Source: an uncultured Eubacteriales bacterium | Lineage (GTDB): Bacteria > Bacillota > Clostridia > Oscillospirales > CAG-272 | Length of the DNA: 7,107 nucleotides | Reading direction: 5' to 3' | NCBI GenBank assembly: GCA_934477985.1 | Contig: CAKSOR010000126.1 | Span: 1-7,107, forward strand | Notes under the pieces: model-generated | Databases searched by the model: none | The model's input: only the letters and a program-made list of their open reading frames with translations | Told to the model about the DNA's origin: nothing | Part shown: one piece after another, positions 1-5,390 of the stretch | How the letters are laid out: each line of letters opens with the position of its first letter | How positions within the stretch are numbered: the stretch's first letter is position 1 | Made by a program: the position numbers and the translations under genes

Positions 1-524
1 TTCTCGCGGCTCACCGCGCTTCCGCGGTTCTTCATCAGAAGCAGGAGTATCCGGTACTCATTTTTTGTGAGCGCGATTTCGGCGCCGGTGTAGGCCGCTG
101 TCTGCGTTCCGAGATCGAGTATCAGCCCACGGTGGCTCATCACCTGCATGTCCGGCGTGAAATCATATGCCCGCCTCAGTATCGCTTGCAATTTCGCCAC
201 AAGCACGTTCCCATCGAACGGCTTCGCGATAAAATCGTCCGCGCCCATGTTCATCGCCATGACGACATTCATGTTGTCCGACGCCGATGAGATGAAAACA
301 ATCGGCAGCTTTGAGAGCTTCCGTATCTCTCCGCACCAGTGATAACCGTTGTAGAACGGCAGCGCAATGTCCAGAAGCACGATGTGCGGCGCGAACTTCG
401 TGAATTCCGGCATTATGTCGGAAAGCTCTTCCGCCGCTTTGGCTTCCATTCCCCAGGAATTTATCAGCGCGACCATCCCCTCGGCGATCTTCGTGTCGTC
501 TTCTACAATAAATACTCTGTACAT
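1..524 (-). CDS. BceR/GraR-type OmpR-family response regulator, N-terminal part (cut by window edge)
   Basis: DNA-binding response regulator of a two-component system; 174 codons are visible and the C-terminal winged helix is cut off by the left edge. The receiver domain fills about residues 1-115: acidic pair D9/D10, phospho-acceptor D52 in LLDIALP, S79 and K101 in IAKPFD. From about residue 150 the start of the OmpR/PhoB effector domain is visible (LTKNEYRILLLLM, then VSRE). The stretch NGYHWCGEIR and the ending GADDFIAKPF closely resemble Bacillus BceR and staphylococcal GraR, which respond to bacitracin-like peptides and cationic antimicrobials and usually sit beside a short-sensor kinase and a BceAB-type transporter. 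Those partners would lie off the left edge; none is in view. The start at 524 is chosen because an AGGAGAGAGG ribosome binding site (531-540) precedes it; the nearby ATG at 529 is out of frame. The general class is firm; the BceR assignment is by remembered similarity. Confidence 0.9.
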   Translation of the reverse strand, partial: MYRVFIVEDDTKIAEGMVALINSWGMEAKAAEELSDIMPEFTKFAPHIVLLDIALPFYNGYHWCGEIRKLSKLPIVFISSASDNMNVVMAMNMGADDFIAKPFDGNVLVAKLQAILRRAYDFTPDMQVMSHRGLILDLGTQTAAYTGAEIALTKNEYRILLLLMKNRGSAVSRE

Positions 525-554
525 GTCATACCTCTCTCCTGAGTCTTTTATGAT

Positions 555-583
555 ATTATATCACATTTCCACGCCGTTGTCAA
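555..583 (-). promoter_or_regulatory. Consensus sigma-70/sigma-A promoter of the response regulator
   Basis: Read on the minus strand, TTGACA (583-578) and TATAAT (560-555) are separated by exactly 17 bp, and the -10 is extended by an upstream TG. Both hexamers match the consensus perfectly. The predicted start lies near 548, giving a leader of about 24 nt that contains only the ribosome binding site. A perfect promoter implies substantial basal expression unless repressed. I see no obvious BceR-type inverted repeat upstream of it. Confidence 0.85.
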
Positions 584-1031
584 ATTTTTATATGTCAGCG
601 GTGAGGCGATTCAAACATCCGCGGGTGCGGACTCGGAATTTCCGGAAACGCAGCACCCGCGGGAGTCCGCTCTTTTCCGCGTGACGGCGTGTGCGGAAAA
701 GACGTTCTTGCGAGCCCCAATTTGCGAAGTAAATCGGCGGCTCGGTCATTCGTACGCAATGCGGGCGAATGAGGCAGGCGGTTACTTTCGTCCCCGTCCG
801 CCTCGGATACGGGGCGGATGGCGCCGCGCTCCGACCGCAGTATCACTTCCGTAAAAAGTCCAAGCCTCTCAGCGCGCGGCTTTTCTCGCTTTTTGTCTCA
901 TTTTTTACAAATTCAGGTCTGTTTTTTCCTATCATGCGACCGGAAAAAGGAGTATAATATGTATACATGGTAAATTACATTCGGCTACGCGGACTCATCT
1001 TTGCCTCAATCCAGGTTTTTCCGAAAACCCA
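584..1031. other. Intergenic region with several GC-rich inverted repeats, no convincing gene
   Basis: Lies between the divergent response regulator and oxidoreductase genes. Open frames here lack a ribosome binding site and give low-complexity, basic, proline- and arginine-rich translations typical of chance. What can be seen is structure: 10-bp arms 619-628/653-662, competing 8-bp arms 627-634/663-670, 10-bp arms 671-680/693-702, 8-bp arms (one T·G pair) 746-753/765-772, and 9-bp arms with one G·T pair 794-802/813-821. A/T-rich sequence at 890-930 ends in AAGGAG directly followed by a TATAAT hexamer (947-958) without a good -35. The region could encode a structured RNA or be a degenerate intergenic repeat element; I cannot decide which. 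Confidence 0.5.
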
Positions 1032-1060
1032 TTGCTTTATCATGAATAATATGCTATAAT
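1032..1060 (+). promoter_or_regulatory. Extended -10 promoter of the FAD oxidoreductase
   Basis: TTGCTT (1032-1037), a 17-bp spacer and TATAAT (1055-1060) preceded by TGC, making an extended -10. The -35 matches four of six consensus bases, and the extended -10 should compensate. The predicted start is near 1067, leaving a leader of about 47 nt that carries a small inverted repeat (1078-1094) before the ribosome binding site. Confidence 0.75.
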
Positions 1061-1077
1061 GGTATCAGATCAATAAT

Positions 1078-1094
1078 GTACCGCAAACAGGTAC
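1078..1094 (+). repeat. Short inverted repeat in the oxidoreductase leader
   Basis: GTACC, a 7-nt spacer (GCAAACA) and GGTAC form a perfect 5-bp dyad between the predicted transcription start and the ribosome binding site, followed by TTTT. In RNA it would be a weak 5-bp hairpin seven nucleotides before AGGAG. As DNA it could be a small operator. Either role is inference, and short dyads like this also arise by chance. Confidence 0.35.
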
Positions 1095-1113
1095 TTTTGT
1101 CAGGAGAATAATT

Positions 1114-2391
1114 ATGGAAAACTACAAGAATTACGATGTCATTGTCCTTGGCGGCGGATTCACCGGCTGCGCCGCGGCTATCGCGGCGGCTCGTCAGGGT
1201 GTCAAGGTCCTGCTCATCGAAGCCTCCGGCTATCTCGGCGGAGCGGCTTCCAACTGCCTGATCTACCCCTTCATGCGCTACTCGACTACTGTCGTCGGAA
1301 AGGACGGCAGCAAGTCGACGCATGTTCTCAGCCGCGGCATCTTCACCGAGCTCGCCGATGAGCTCAGAAAGCGCGGCAACGGCAAGTCCTTCTACGACGA
1401 GGATCTCAAGGTCATTCTCGACGAGAAGACGATCGAGGCAGGTGTTGAAGTCCTTTTCCACGCGACTCTCTGCGGTGTCACCAAGAACGGCAACCACATC
1501 GAGAGCGTCTCGGTCGCTACCAAGGCGGGCGTCATCCCGTTCGGTGCGAAGGAATTCGTTGACTGCACCGGCGACGCTGACCTCACCGCTATGGCAGGCG
1601 TTCCGACCCACCTCGGACGCGATTCCGACCACCTCTGCCAGCCGATGACTCTCTGCTTCAGAGTTGCCAACGTCGACAAGCCGGCATTCTTCGCCGCGCG
1701 CAACGTCTGGCAGCCCCTCTACAAGGAGTGGCTCAAGGCCGGCAAGTTCTCGAACCCGCGCGAGGATATTCTCGTCTTCGATCACCCGACCGCAAATCTC
1801 CTCCACTTCAACACGACCCGTGTCGTAAAGCACAACCCGGTCGATCCCTTCGATGTCACAAAGGCTGAGATGGAGGCGCGCCGCCAGGTAGTCGAGCTGA
1901 TGAACTTCTTCAAGGTCAACAACATCCCCGGCATGGAGAAGGCTGAGCTAGTCTACACCGCTCCGAGCATCGGAGTCCGCGAGAGCCGCATGCTGACCGG
2001 CGAGTACGTGCTCGACGGCGACACTCTGCTCTCCTGCAAGAAGTTCGACGACGCCATCGCCGCCGGAAACTACGACATCGACATTCATAACCCCGAAGGA
2101 ACCGGCACGAGCCACCACTACTTCGAGGAAGGCACATGGTACACGATCCCCTTCCGCTCACTGATTCCGAAGGAAGCTGACTGCGACAACCTGCTCGTCG
2201 GCGGACGCTGCATCTCGGTCGATCACGAGGCACAGGCGTCGATCCGCATCATGCCGATCTGCTGCACGACCGGAGAGGCTGCCGGAGTCGGAGCGGCTGT
2301 CGCGGCAAAGGCTGGCGTGGCTGTCCAGAAGACCGATGTCAAGGCGGTTCAGAAGATCCTCACCGAGAGCGGCGCTTACACAGGGCTTTAA
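1114..2391 (+). CDS. FAD-dependent oxidoreductase (FAD_oxidored-type, PF12831-like)
   Basis: A 425-residue flavoprotein of unknown substrate, cytoplasmic, with no signal peptide or membrane segment. The N-terminus is a classic Rossmann dinucleotide fold: G13-x-G15-x-x-G18 in VLGGGFTGC, with E36 at the end of the second strand to bind the ribose of FAD. Two hallmarks of the family follow: FVDCTGDADLTAMAGVP at about residues 148-164, and IGVRESRMLTGEYVL at about 286-300. The C-terminal flavin-binding stretch starts at LLVGGRCISVDHEAQ (360-374) and ends with CCTTGEAAGVGAA (383-395). The length fits stand-alone members, so it appears intact. The start is fixed by AGGAG at 1102-1106, seven bases upstream. 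It has its own promoter and a strong terminator, so it is monocistronic and gets no substrate hint from neighbours. Relatives often occur near sugar-catabolism genes in Bacteroidota, Lentisphaerota and Clostridia; the reaction here cannot be named. Confidence 0.9.
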   Translation: MENYKNYDVIVLGGGFTGCAAAIAAARQGVKVLLIEASGYLGGAASNCLIYPFMRYSTTVVGKDGSKSTHVLSRGIFTELADELRKRGNGKSFYDEDLKVILDEKTIEAGVEVLFHATLCGVTKNGNHIESVSVATKAGVIPFGAKEFVDCTGDADLTAMAGVPTHLGRDSDHLCQPMTLCFRVANVDKPAFFAARNVWQPLYKEWLKAGKFSNPREDILVFDHPTANLLHFNTTRVVKHNPVDPFDVTKAEMEARRQVVELMNFFKVNNIPGMEKAELVYTAPSIGVRESRMLTGEYVLDGDTLLSCKKFDDAIAAGNYDIDIHNPEGTGTSHHYFEEGTWYTIPFRSLIPKEADCDNLLVGGRCISVDHEAQASIRIMPICCTTGEAAGVGAAVAAKAGVAVQKTDVKAVQKILTESGAYTGL

Positions 2392-2408
2392 TTTTCATAA
2401 CGCAAACG

Positions 2409-2446
2409 AAAAGGACTGTCGCATAATCGGCAGTCCCTTTGTTTTT
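2409..2446 (+). terminator. Rho-independent terminator of the FAD oxidoreductase
   Basis: The 9-bp stem GGACTGTCG (2413-2421) pairs with CGGCAGTCC (2428-2436), with one T·G pair and a CATAAT loop. A-rich sequence precedes the stem, and CTTTGTTTTT follows it. It begins about 20 bp after the stop codon, which closes the unit. Confidence 0.88.
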
Positions 2447-2470
2447 CGCGAGGGTAAATCGCGCGAAAAA
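2442..2470. repeat. 9-bp inverted repeat overlapping the terminator tail
   Basis: TTTTTCGCG (2442-2450) and CGCGAAAAA (2462-2470) are perfect inverted arms around an 11-bp spacer. The left arm reuses the T-tract of the oxidoreductase terminator. Neither strand has a U-tract after the hairpin, so it is not itself a standard terminator. It may be a protein-binding dyad or an RNA 3' structure. Confidence 0.4.
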
Positions 2471-2757
2471 GGCGGCGCGAATAGCGCACGGTGGAGTATT
2501 TGCCGTCCCTGACATTCTGCTGCCGCGAGAGTCGATCGCGGCGTGCAGGTGTGAACTCCGCGCTCGTCAGTCTCGCGTCTCCGGTTCATTTGCTTTTGGC
2601 GCGGGATGGATGGTGCTGCGCGCTATCTGTATACAGTCAGGTTCTGAAAGCGCACGACGGCGTTTGGGGAGTGTCAATGCCGCGCCGGGGCTGTGTGCTG
2701 TGAGTGCGGCAGGGAGCGCCGCCGCGCCGGTTTGCCGCCCTGACGTCACTTTGACGA
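2471..2757. other. Gene-free intergenic stretch between two convergent units
   Basis: Lies between the oxidoreductase terminator and the terminators of the tRNA unit. Frames open here on both strands lack ribosome binding sites and have basic, Cys/Arg/Ala-rich chance-like translations. The only structures seen are a hairpin at 2517-2548 (CTGC and GCCGCGA pairing with TCGCGGC and GCAG, interrupted by a small internal loop) and the perfect 10-bp palindrome CTGTATACAG at 2627-2636. No RNA gene or promoter with two good hexamers is evident. Confidence 0.5.
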
Positions 2758-2796
2758 CAAAAAGCCCCCGAAAAGCTTCCGCAAAGCTCCGGGGGC
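2758..2796 (-). terminator. Distal terminator of the tRNA-Gln unit
   Basis: On the minus strand GCCCCCG (2796-2790) pairs with CGGGGGC (2770-2764), with an inner AGCTT/AAGCT stem, followed by TTTTT (2763-2759) and GTC. It is a strong GC-rich hairpin with a clean U-tract. It sits some 70 bp beyond the tRNA as a second stop behind the proximal terminator. Confidence 0.85.
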
Positions 2797-2809
2797 GGGT
2801 CTGGATGTG

Positions 2810-2859
2810 AAAAGATTAAGAGCCGGAAATCCGCATAAACGCTGGACTTTCCGGCTCTT
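2810..2859 (-). terminator. Proximal terminator of the tRNA-Gln unit
   Basis: A perfect 12-bp stem of AAGAGCCGGAAA and TTTCCGGCTCTT (2818-2829 with 2848-2859) surrounds an 18-nt loop that can pair three more bases. On the minus strand the stem is followed by AATCTTTT. It starts five nucleotides past the encoded CCA. On the plus strand the stem is followed by only a short T run, so the main direction is minus. Confidence 0.8.
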
Positions 2860-2864
2860 TTGAC

Positions 2865-2938
2865 TGGCTGGGGATGAGAGATTCGAACTCCCACATACAG
2901 AGTCAGAGTCTGCTGTGCTGCCATTACACAAATCCCCA
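2865..2938 (-). tRNA. tRNA-Gln (anticodon CUG), CCA encoded
   Basis: Folds as a complete cloverleaf on the minus strand. The acceptor stem TGGGGAT pairs with ATCCCCA, with U1-A72 as is usual for bacterial glutamine tRNAs. The D arm is GTG..CAC around a loop containing GG. The anticodon stem GCAGA/TCTGT holds the loop CTCTGAC, with CTG as the anticodon (2906-2904), which reads CAG. The variable loop has 4 nt, the T arm GGGAG/CTCTC has one G·U pair around TTCGAAT, the discriminator is G, and CCA is genomically encoded (2867-2865). It is a single-gene unit with its own promoter and two terminators. Confidence 0.95.
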
Positions 2939-2965
2939 ATATCTTGTTACCTTTGAACGAGATAT

Positions 2966-3034
2966 ATTATACCACATTCGCCGGCGTTTGTCAAGGGGTT
3001 TTCGAAAATTTCCTGAATTTTTTCGCAAATTTTC
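2966..3034 (-). promoter_or_regulatory. Strong promoter of tRNA-Gln with A/T-rich upstream tract
   Basis: Read on the minus strand, TTGACA (2994-2989) and TATAAT (2971-2966) lie exactly 17 bp apart, both perfect. Immediately upstream, 3001-3034 is a run of A- and T-tracts resembling the UP elements that bind the RNA polymerase alpha subunit at stable-RNA promoters. The predicted start is near 2959, about 20 nt before the mature tRNA. Confidence 0.88.
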
Positions 3035-3310
3035 AATAGACCTGTTCGCTGACCCGACCTTAGCGTATCAAATTGTCGACATCAGCCGGCAATTTGATTG
3101 ACATGTCGGGAGGGAGATCGAACAGGTCTGTTGTAAACCCAAGAATAACGTTTACCGGTTGCGTTAAGTCCGGCGAGGATATTCCGTGACGTCAGCGGCG
3201 ATGTGATTCGCGGTATACCTCCGTGGAAGGTCATATGTTCGCACACTTTGCGGCTTTTCTCAGAGTAAACGCAGTTTCCTGTTCGCTCTTAACCGCGCCG
3301 GCTGATCAGG
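2995..3310. other. Gene-free gap between the tRNA promoter and the exporter terminator
   Basis: No open frame here has a credible ribosome binding site plus protein-like composition. The ATG at 3235 follows a GGAAGG, but its frame runs through the exporter terminator and then antisense through the ATPase domain, so it is rejected. The left part is the A/T-rich upstream region of the tRNA promoter. The centre is the nested fold at 3034-3133. From 3133 to 3310 I see only a minor 6-bp dyad (3133-3138/3150-3155). Confidence 0.55.
3034..3133 (+). ncRNA. Candidate structured RNA: nested three-stem fold of about 100 nt
   Basis: Three nested helices are visible. The outer helix pairs 3034-3048 with 3119-3133 (15 bp, one T·G; the inner 11 bp, AGACCTGTTCG with CGAACAGGTCT, are perfect). 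The middle helix CCCGAC (3053-3058) pairs with GTCGGG (3105-3110). The inner helix pairs 3067-3078 with 3087-3098 (12 bp, one T·G) around the loop ACATCAGC. Both non-Watson-Crick positions are G·U on the plus strand but A×C mismatches on the minus strand, which argues for a plus-strand RNA. No promoter with two good hexamers is seen upstream and no U-tailed terminator follows. I do not recognise it as SRP RNA, 6S, tmRNA, a T-box or a familiar riboswitch. It could equally be a palindromic DNA element such as a MITE-like repeat. Structure is seen; RNA identity is inferred. Confidence 0.4.
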
Positions 3311-3344
3311 AAAAATCAGCGCACGGATTTTTTCCGTACGCTGA
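3311..3344 (-). terminator. Rho-independent terminator of the ABC exporter
   Basis: On the minus strand TCAGCGTACGGA (3344-3333) pairs with TCCGTGCGCTGA (3327-3316), a 12-bp stem with one U·G, closed by an AAAAA loop and followed directly by TTTTT (3315-3311). It starts five bases after the stop codon. The single wobble is a proper pair only on the minus strand, consistent with the gene direction. Confidence 0.93.
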
Positions 3345-3349
3345 GAGTC

Positions 3350-5212
3350 TTACGCTCCGTATCTCACTTTGCAGAGCTTCGAGTACAATCCGCCCTTTTC
3401 GAGGAGTTCCTCGTGCTTTCCAGACTCGACAATCTTTCCGTCCTCGAGAACGAGGATATTGTCTGCGCGCATGACGGTCGAGAGACGGTGCGCGATGACG
3501 ATTATCGTCCGGCTTCCGGCGAGATTCTCGATCGCCGCCTGGATCTCGGCTTCGGTTTCGTTGTCGACCGCGCTGGTCGCCTCGTCGAGTATGAGTATCG
3601 GCGTCTGACGCAAAACCGCGCGGGCGATCGCTATACGCTGTTTCTGTCCGCCGGAGAGCCTGACTCCGCGCTCGCCGATCATCGTATCGTAGCCGTTCGG
3701 CATCGCCGTGATGAATTCGTCGGCGTGCGCGATCTTCGCGGCTTCGCGTATCTTCTCCATGTCGAGCTTCACGACCGAGGATGAGGTTATCTTATCGGTC
3801 GCCGGTTTCGGGTGGATGACGTTCGATAATTTGTCGCTGACTCCGGAGACGTCGAGCGCTCCGCGCTTTGTGATGAGCTTTCTGAACTCGTCGCCCTCGA
3901 CTCCCGAGAGACCGTAGGCGATGTTTTCGGCAATCGTTCCGTTGAAGAGGAAGACATCCTGCAAGACCATCGAGATATTCGAGCGCAGGGAGGCGAGCGA
4001 CGCGTCCTTTATGTCGACGCCGCCAACTTTCATCGAGCCCGAGATCGGGTCGTAGAAGCGCTCAATCAGCGAAACTATCGTGGTTTTTCCGACTCCGGTC
4101 GGACCGACGAGCGCTATCATCTCGCCCGGCTTCGCGGTGAAGGAGATATTGTCGAGCAGCGGCTCGGCGGGGTTGTAGTGGAAGGTCACGTTCTCGAAGT
4201 CGATTCTGCCCGCGCCGGTCGGAATGTCGGCGGTTTTTTCCTTTTCCTTTATCTCGGGCTCGCTGTCAAGGACATCAAAGATTCGCTGGCAGCTCGCGGC
4301 GGCAACCTGCAAATCCTCGAAGAGCCGCGCGAGTACGGCGAGCGGCGAGTAGAAGAGACTTAAGTACATGATGAATCCGACGATGTCGGGGACAGCCATC
4401 TGTCCGTCGAGCACGAGCATTCCTCCGAAGAGCACGACGATTATCGTTCCGACCGAGGTGGCAAGCTCGATTCCGGGTGTGAATACGGCGTTGGCGAGGT
4501 TCGCGCGGATGTTGACCTTCGCGTAATAGCGGCAGTTCTCGCGCATTTTGACGTGCTCGCTCTCCTCGCAGCCGAACGCCTGGATTTCCTTCATGCCGGT
4601 CAGATTGTCCTGCGTGACGCCGTTCAGCTCACCGTAGACGCGCGAATTTATCCGGAACATCGGCGCGACTTTCTTTGAGTAAAGCCAGCCGAAGAAGACG
4701 ATGAATGGCACGGGGATCAGCGTTATCAGCGCGAGTCTCACGTTTATTGTGAACATCATGACCGCGACACCGGCGACGATTAACAGGTTGCCCGAGAGGT
4801 CGGGGATCGAGTGGGCGATCAGCACCTCGAGCTGGCGCGTGTCGTTTATCATGCGGCTCATCAGGTCGCCGGTCTGTTTGTCCTGGAAGTAGCGCATCGA
4901 GAGCTGTTCGTATTTGTCATAGACCTTGAGCGTCAGCTCGGCGACGAATTCCCAGGCGGCGATGTGCGCGACACCGAGGGTTATCCCGCGGCAGACGGCG
5001 CGGACTATGTAGGCGATGAGCAGCGCTCCGGCGTAGACCCAGAGCGCTTTCTTTGTCAGCGTGTCGACATCCGAGATCGAGGCGGTGAAGCGGCGCATCA
5101 GCGCTGGCGTGACCAGGTTGAGAAGCGCCGCGCCGACGATTCCGAGTGCCGCGAAGAGCATCGTGCCGATATGGTTCGAAGCCATCGCGAGCAGGCGTTT
5201 TACGAGTTTCAT
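3350..5212 (-). CDS. Single-chain ABC exporter (MsbA/MDR-type permease-ATPase fusion) with an insertion in the ATPase domain
   Basis: ATP-driven membrane exporter of 620 residues; the substrate (lipid, drug or peptide) is unknown. Six hydrophobic segments fall at about residues 13-36, 57-77, 136-157, 158-178, 247-268 and 274-298, with the usual long cytoplasmic helices between. The nucleotide-binding domain is complete: Walker A GPTGVGKTT (370-378), Q-loop Q418, signature LSGGQ (519-523), Walker B ILILDE with catalytic E544, D-loop SAVD (547-550) and switch H575. Between ENIAYG and REAAK, where close relatives such as Sav1866 have about 9 residues, this protein has about 54 (435-488), rich in Lys, Ser, Val and Asp. 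The start is set by AAGGAG (5221-5226) eight bases upstream. It works as a homodimer, or as a heterodimer with a partner not in view. It has its own promoter and lies downstream of the beta-helix gene, whose leader repeat it shares. Confidence 0.93.
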   Translation of the reverse strand: MKLVKRLLAMASNHIGTMLFAALGIVGAALLNLVTPALMRRFTASISDVDTLTKKALWVYAGALLIAYIVRAVCRGITLGVAHIAAWEFVAELTLKVYDKYEQLSMRYFQDKQTGDLMSRMINDTRQLEVLIAHSIPDLSGNLLIVAGVAVMMFTINVRLALITLIPVPFIVFFGWLYSKKVAPMFRINSRVYGELNGVTQDNLTGMKEIQAFGCEESEHVKMRENCRYYAKVNIRANLANAVFTPGIELATSVGTIIVVLFGGMLVLDGQMAVPDIVGFIMYLSLFYSPLAVLARLFEDLQVAAASCQRIFDVLDSEPEIKEKEKTADIPTGAGRIDFENVTFHYNPAEPLLDNISFTAKPGEMIALVGPTGVGKTTIVSLIERFYDPISGSMKVGGVDIKDASLASLRSNISMVLQDVFLFNGTIAENIAYGLSGVEGDEFRKLITKRGALDVSGVSDKLSNVIHPKPATDKITSSSVVKLDMEKIREAAKIAHADEFITAMPNGYDTMIGERGVRLSGGQKQRIAIARAVLRQTPILILDEATSAVDNETEAEIQAAIENLAGSRTIIVIAHRLSTVMRADNILVLEDGKIVESGKHEELLEKGGLYSKLCKVRYGA

Positions 5213-5240
5213 TTCGGTTTCTCCTTGAGTTGTTGTCCTT

Positions 5241-5292
5241 CAGAATAAGCTGAATAAATCGAGTTTTTGCGCTGAAAAGGCTTGAATTTGTG
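5241..5292 (-). repeat. Leader repeat, copy 1 (upstream of the ABC exporter)
   Basis: A 52-bp segment matching 7014-7065 without gaps at 43 of 52 positions by my count. It sits in the exporter leader, ending about 15 bp before the ribosome binding site. The best-conserved blocks are ATAAGCTGAATAA, GAGTTTT and AAAAGGCTTG (plus-strand reading). The similarity stops abruptly on the gene side. It lies downstream of the exporter promoter, so it is transcribed. Confidence 0.8.
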
Positions 5293-5311
5293 GGTTTTTC
5301 AGCGCAAAAAC
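5263..5311 (-). promoter_or_regulatory. Perfect 16-bp inverted repeat in the exporter leader
   Basis: GTTTTTGCGCTGAAAA (5263-5278) is the exact reverse complement of 5296-5311, around a 17-nt spacer. It lies between the exporter promoter and its ribosome binding site, so the mRNA would carry a 16-bp hairpin. No U-tract follows on the minus strand, so it is not a standard terminator. One arm belongs to the leader repeat; the other is unique to this site. Plausible roles are mRNA stabilisation, a leader switch or a large operator. Confidence 0.65.
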
Positions 5312-5336
5312 AACCTTAAATCAGCGTTTCCTCTAT

Positions 5337-5365
5337 ATTATAAAACAGTAACGCGCCGATGTCAA
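5337..5365 (-). promoter_or_regulatory. Consensus promoter of the ABC exporter
   Basis: Read on the minus strand, TTGACA (5365-5360) and TATAAT (5342-5337) are separated by 17 bp; both hexamers are perfect. The -35 starts only 25 bp past the beta-helix stop codon. The predicted start is near 5330, giving a leader of about 118 nt, unusually long for this window, which holds the 16-bp inverted repeat and the shared repeat. Confidence 0.85.
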
Positions 5366-5390
5366 GAGAAAAACCGAAAAAAATCAAATT

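Noticed and set aside
595..846. 83-codon minus-strand frame
   Set aside because: No ribosome binding site, translation is Pro/Arg-rich and reflects the GC-rich inverted repeats rather than a protein.
860..905. Possible terminator with AAGCC/GGCTT arms near T-runs
   Set aside because: Only 5 bp with an 11-nt loop, and the T-runs are not adjacent to the stem.
959..1059. Tiny frames (4 and 30 codons) after AAGGAG at 947-952
   Set aside because: The well-spaced ATG at 959 stops after four codons; the 30-codon frame from 967 is 14 bases from the site and runs into the oxidoreductase -10.
1054..1833. 259-codon minus-strand frame antisense to the oxidoreductase
   Set aside because: Shadow of the strongly supported plus-strand gene; composition is the mirror type and it extends through the oxidoreductase promoter.
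2439..2810. 123-codon plus-strand frame between the oxidoreductase and the tRNA
   Set aside because: Starts inside a terminator T-tract, runs through the tRNA-unit terminator, has no ribosome binding site and has chance-like composition.
3034..3133. Integron attC-like site
   Set aside because: The large imperfect palindrome resembles one at first sight, but the conserved GTTRRRY/RYYYAAC ends are missing and no integrase or cassette array is present.
3235..3474. Plus-strand frame starting after GGAAGG
   Set aside because: Runs through the exporter terminator and then antisense to the ATPase domain; no protein-like features.
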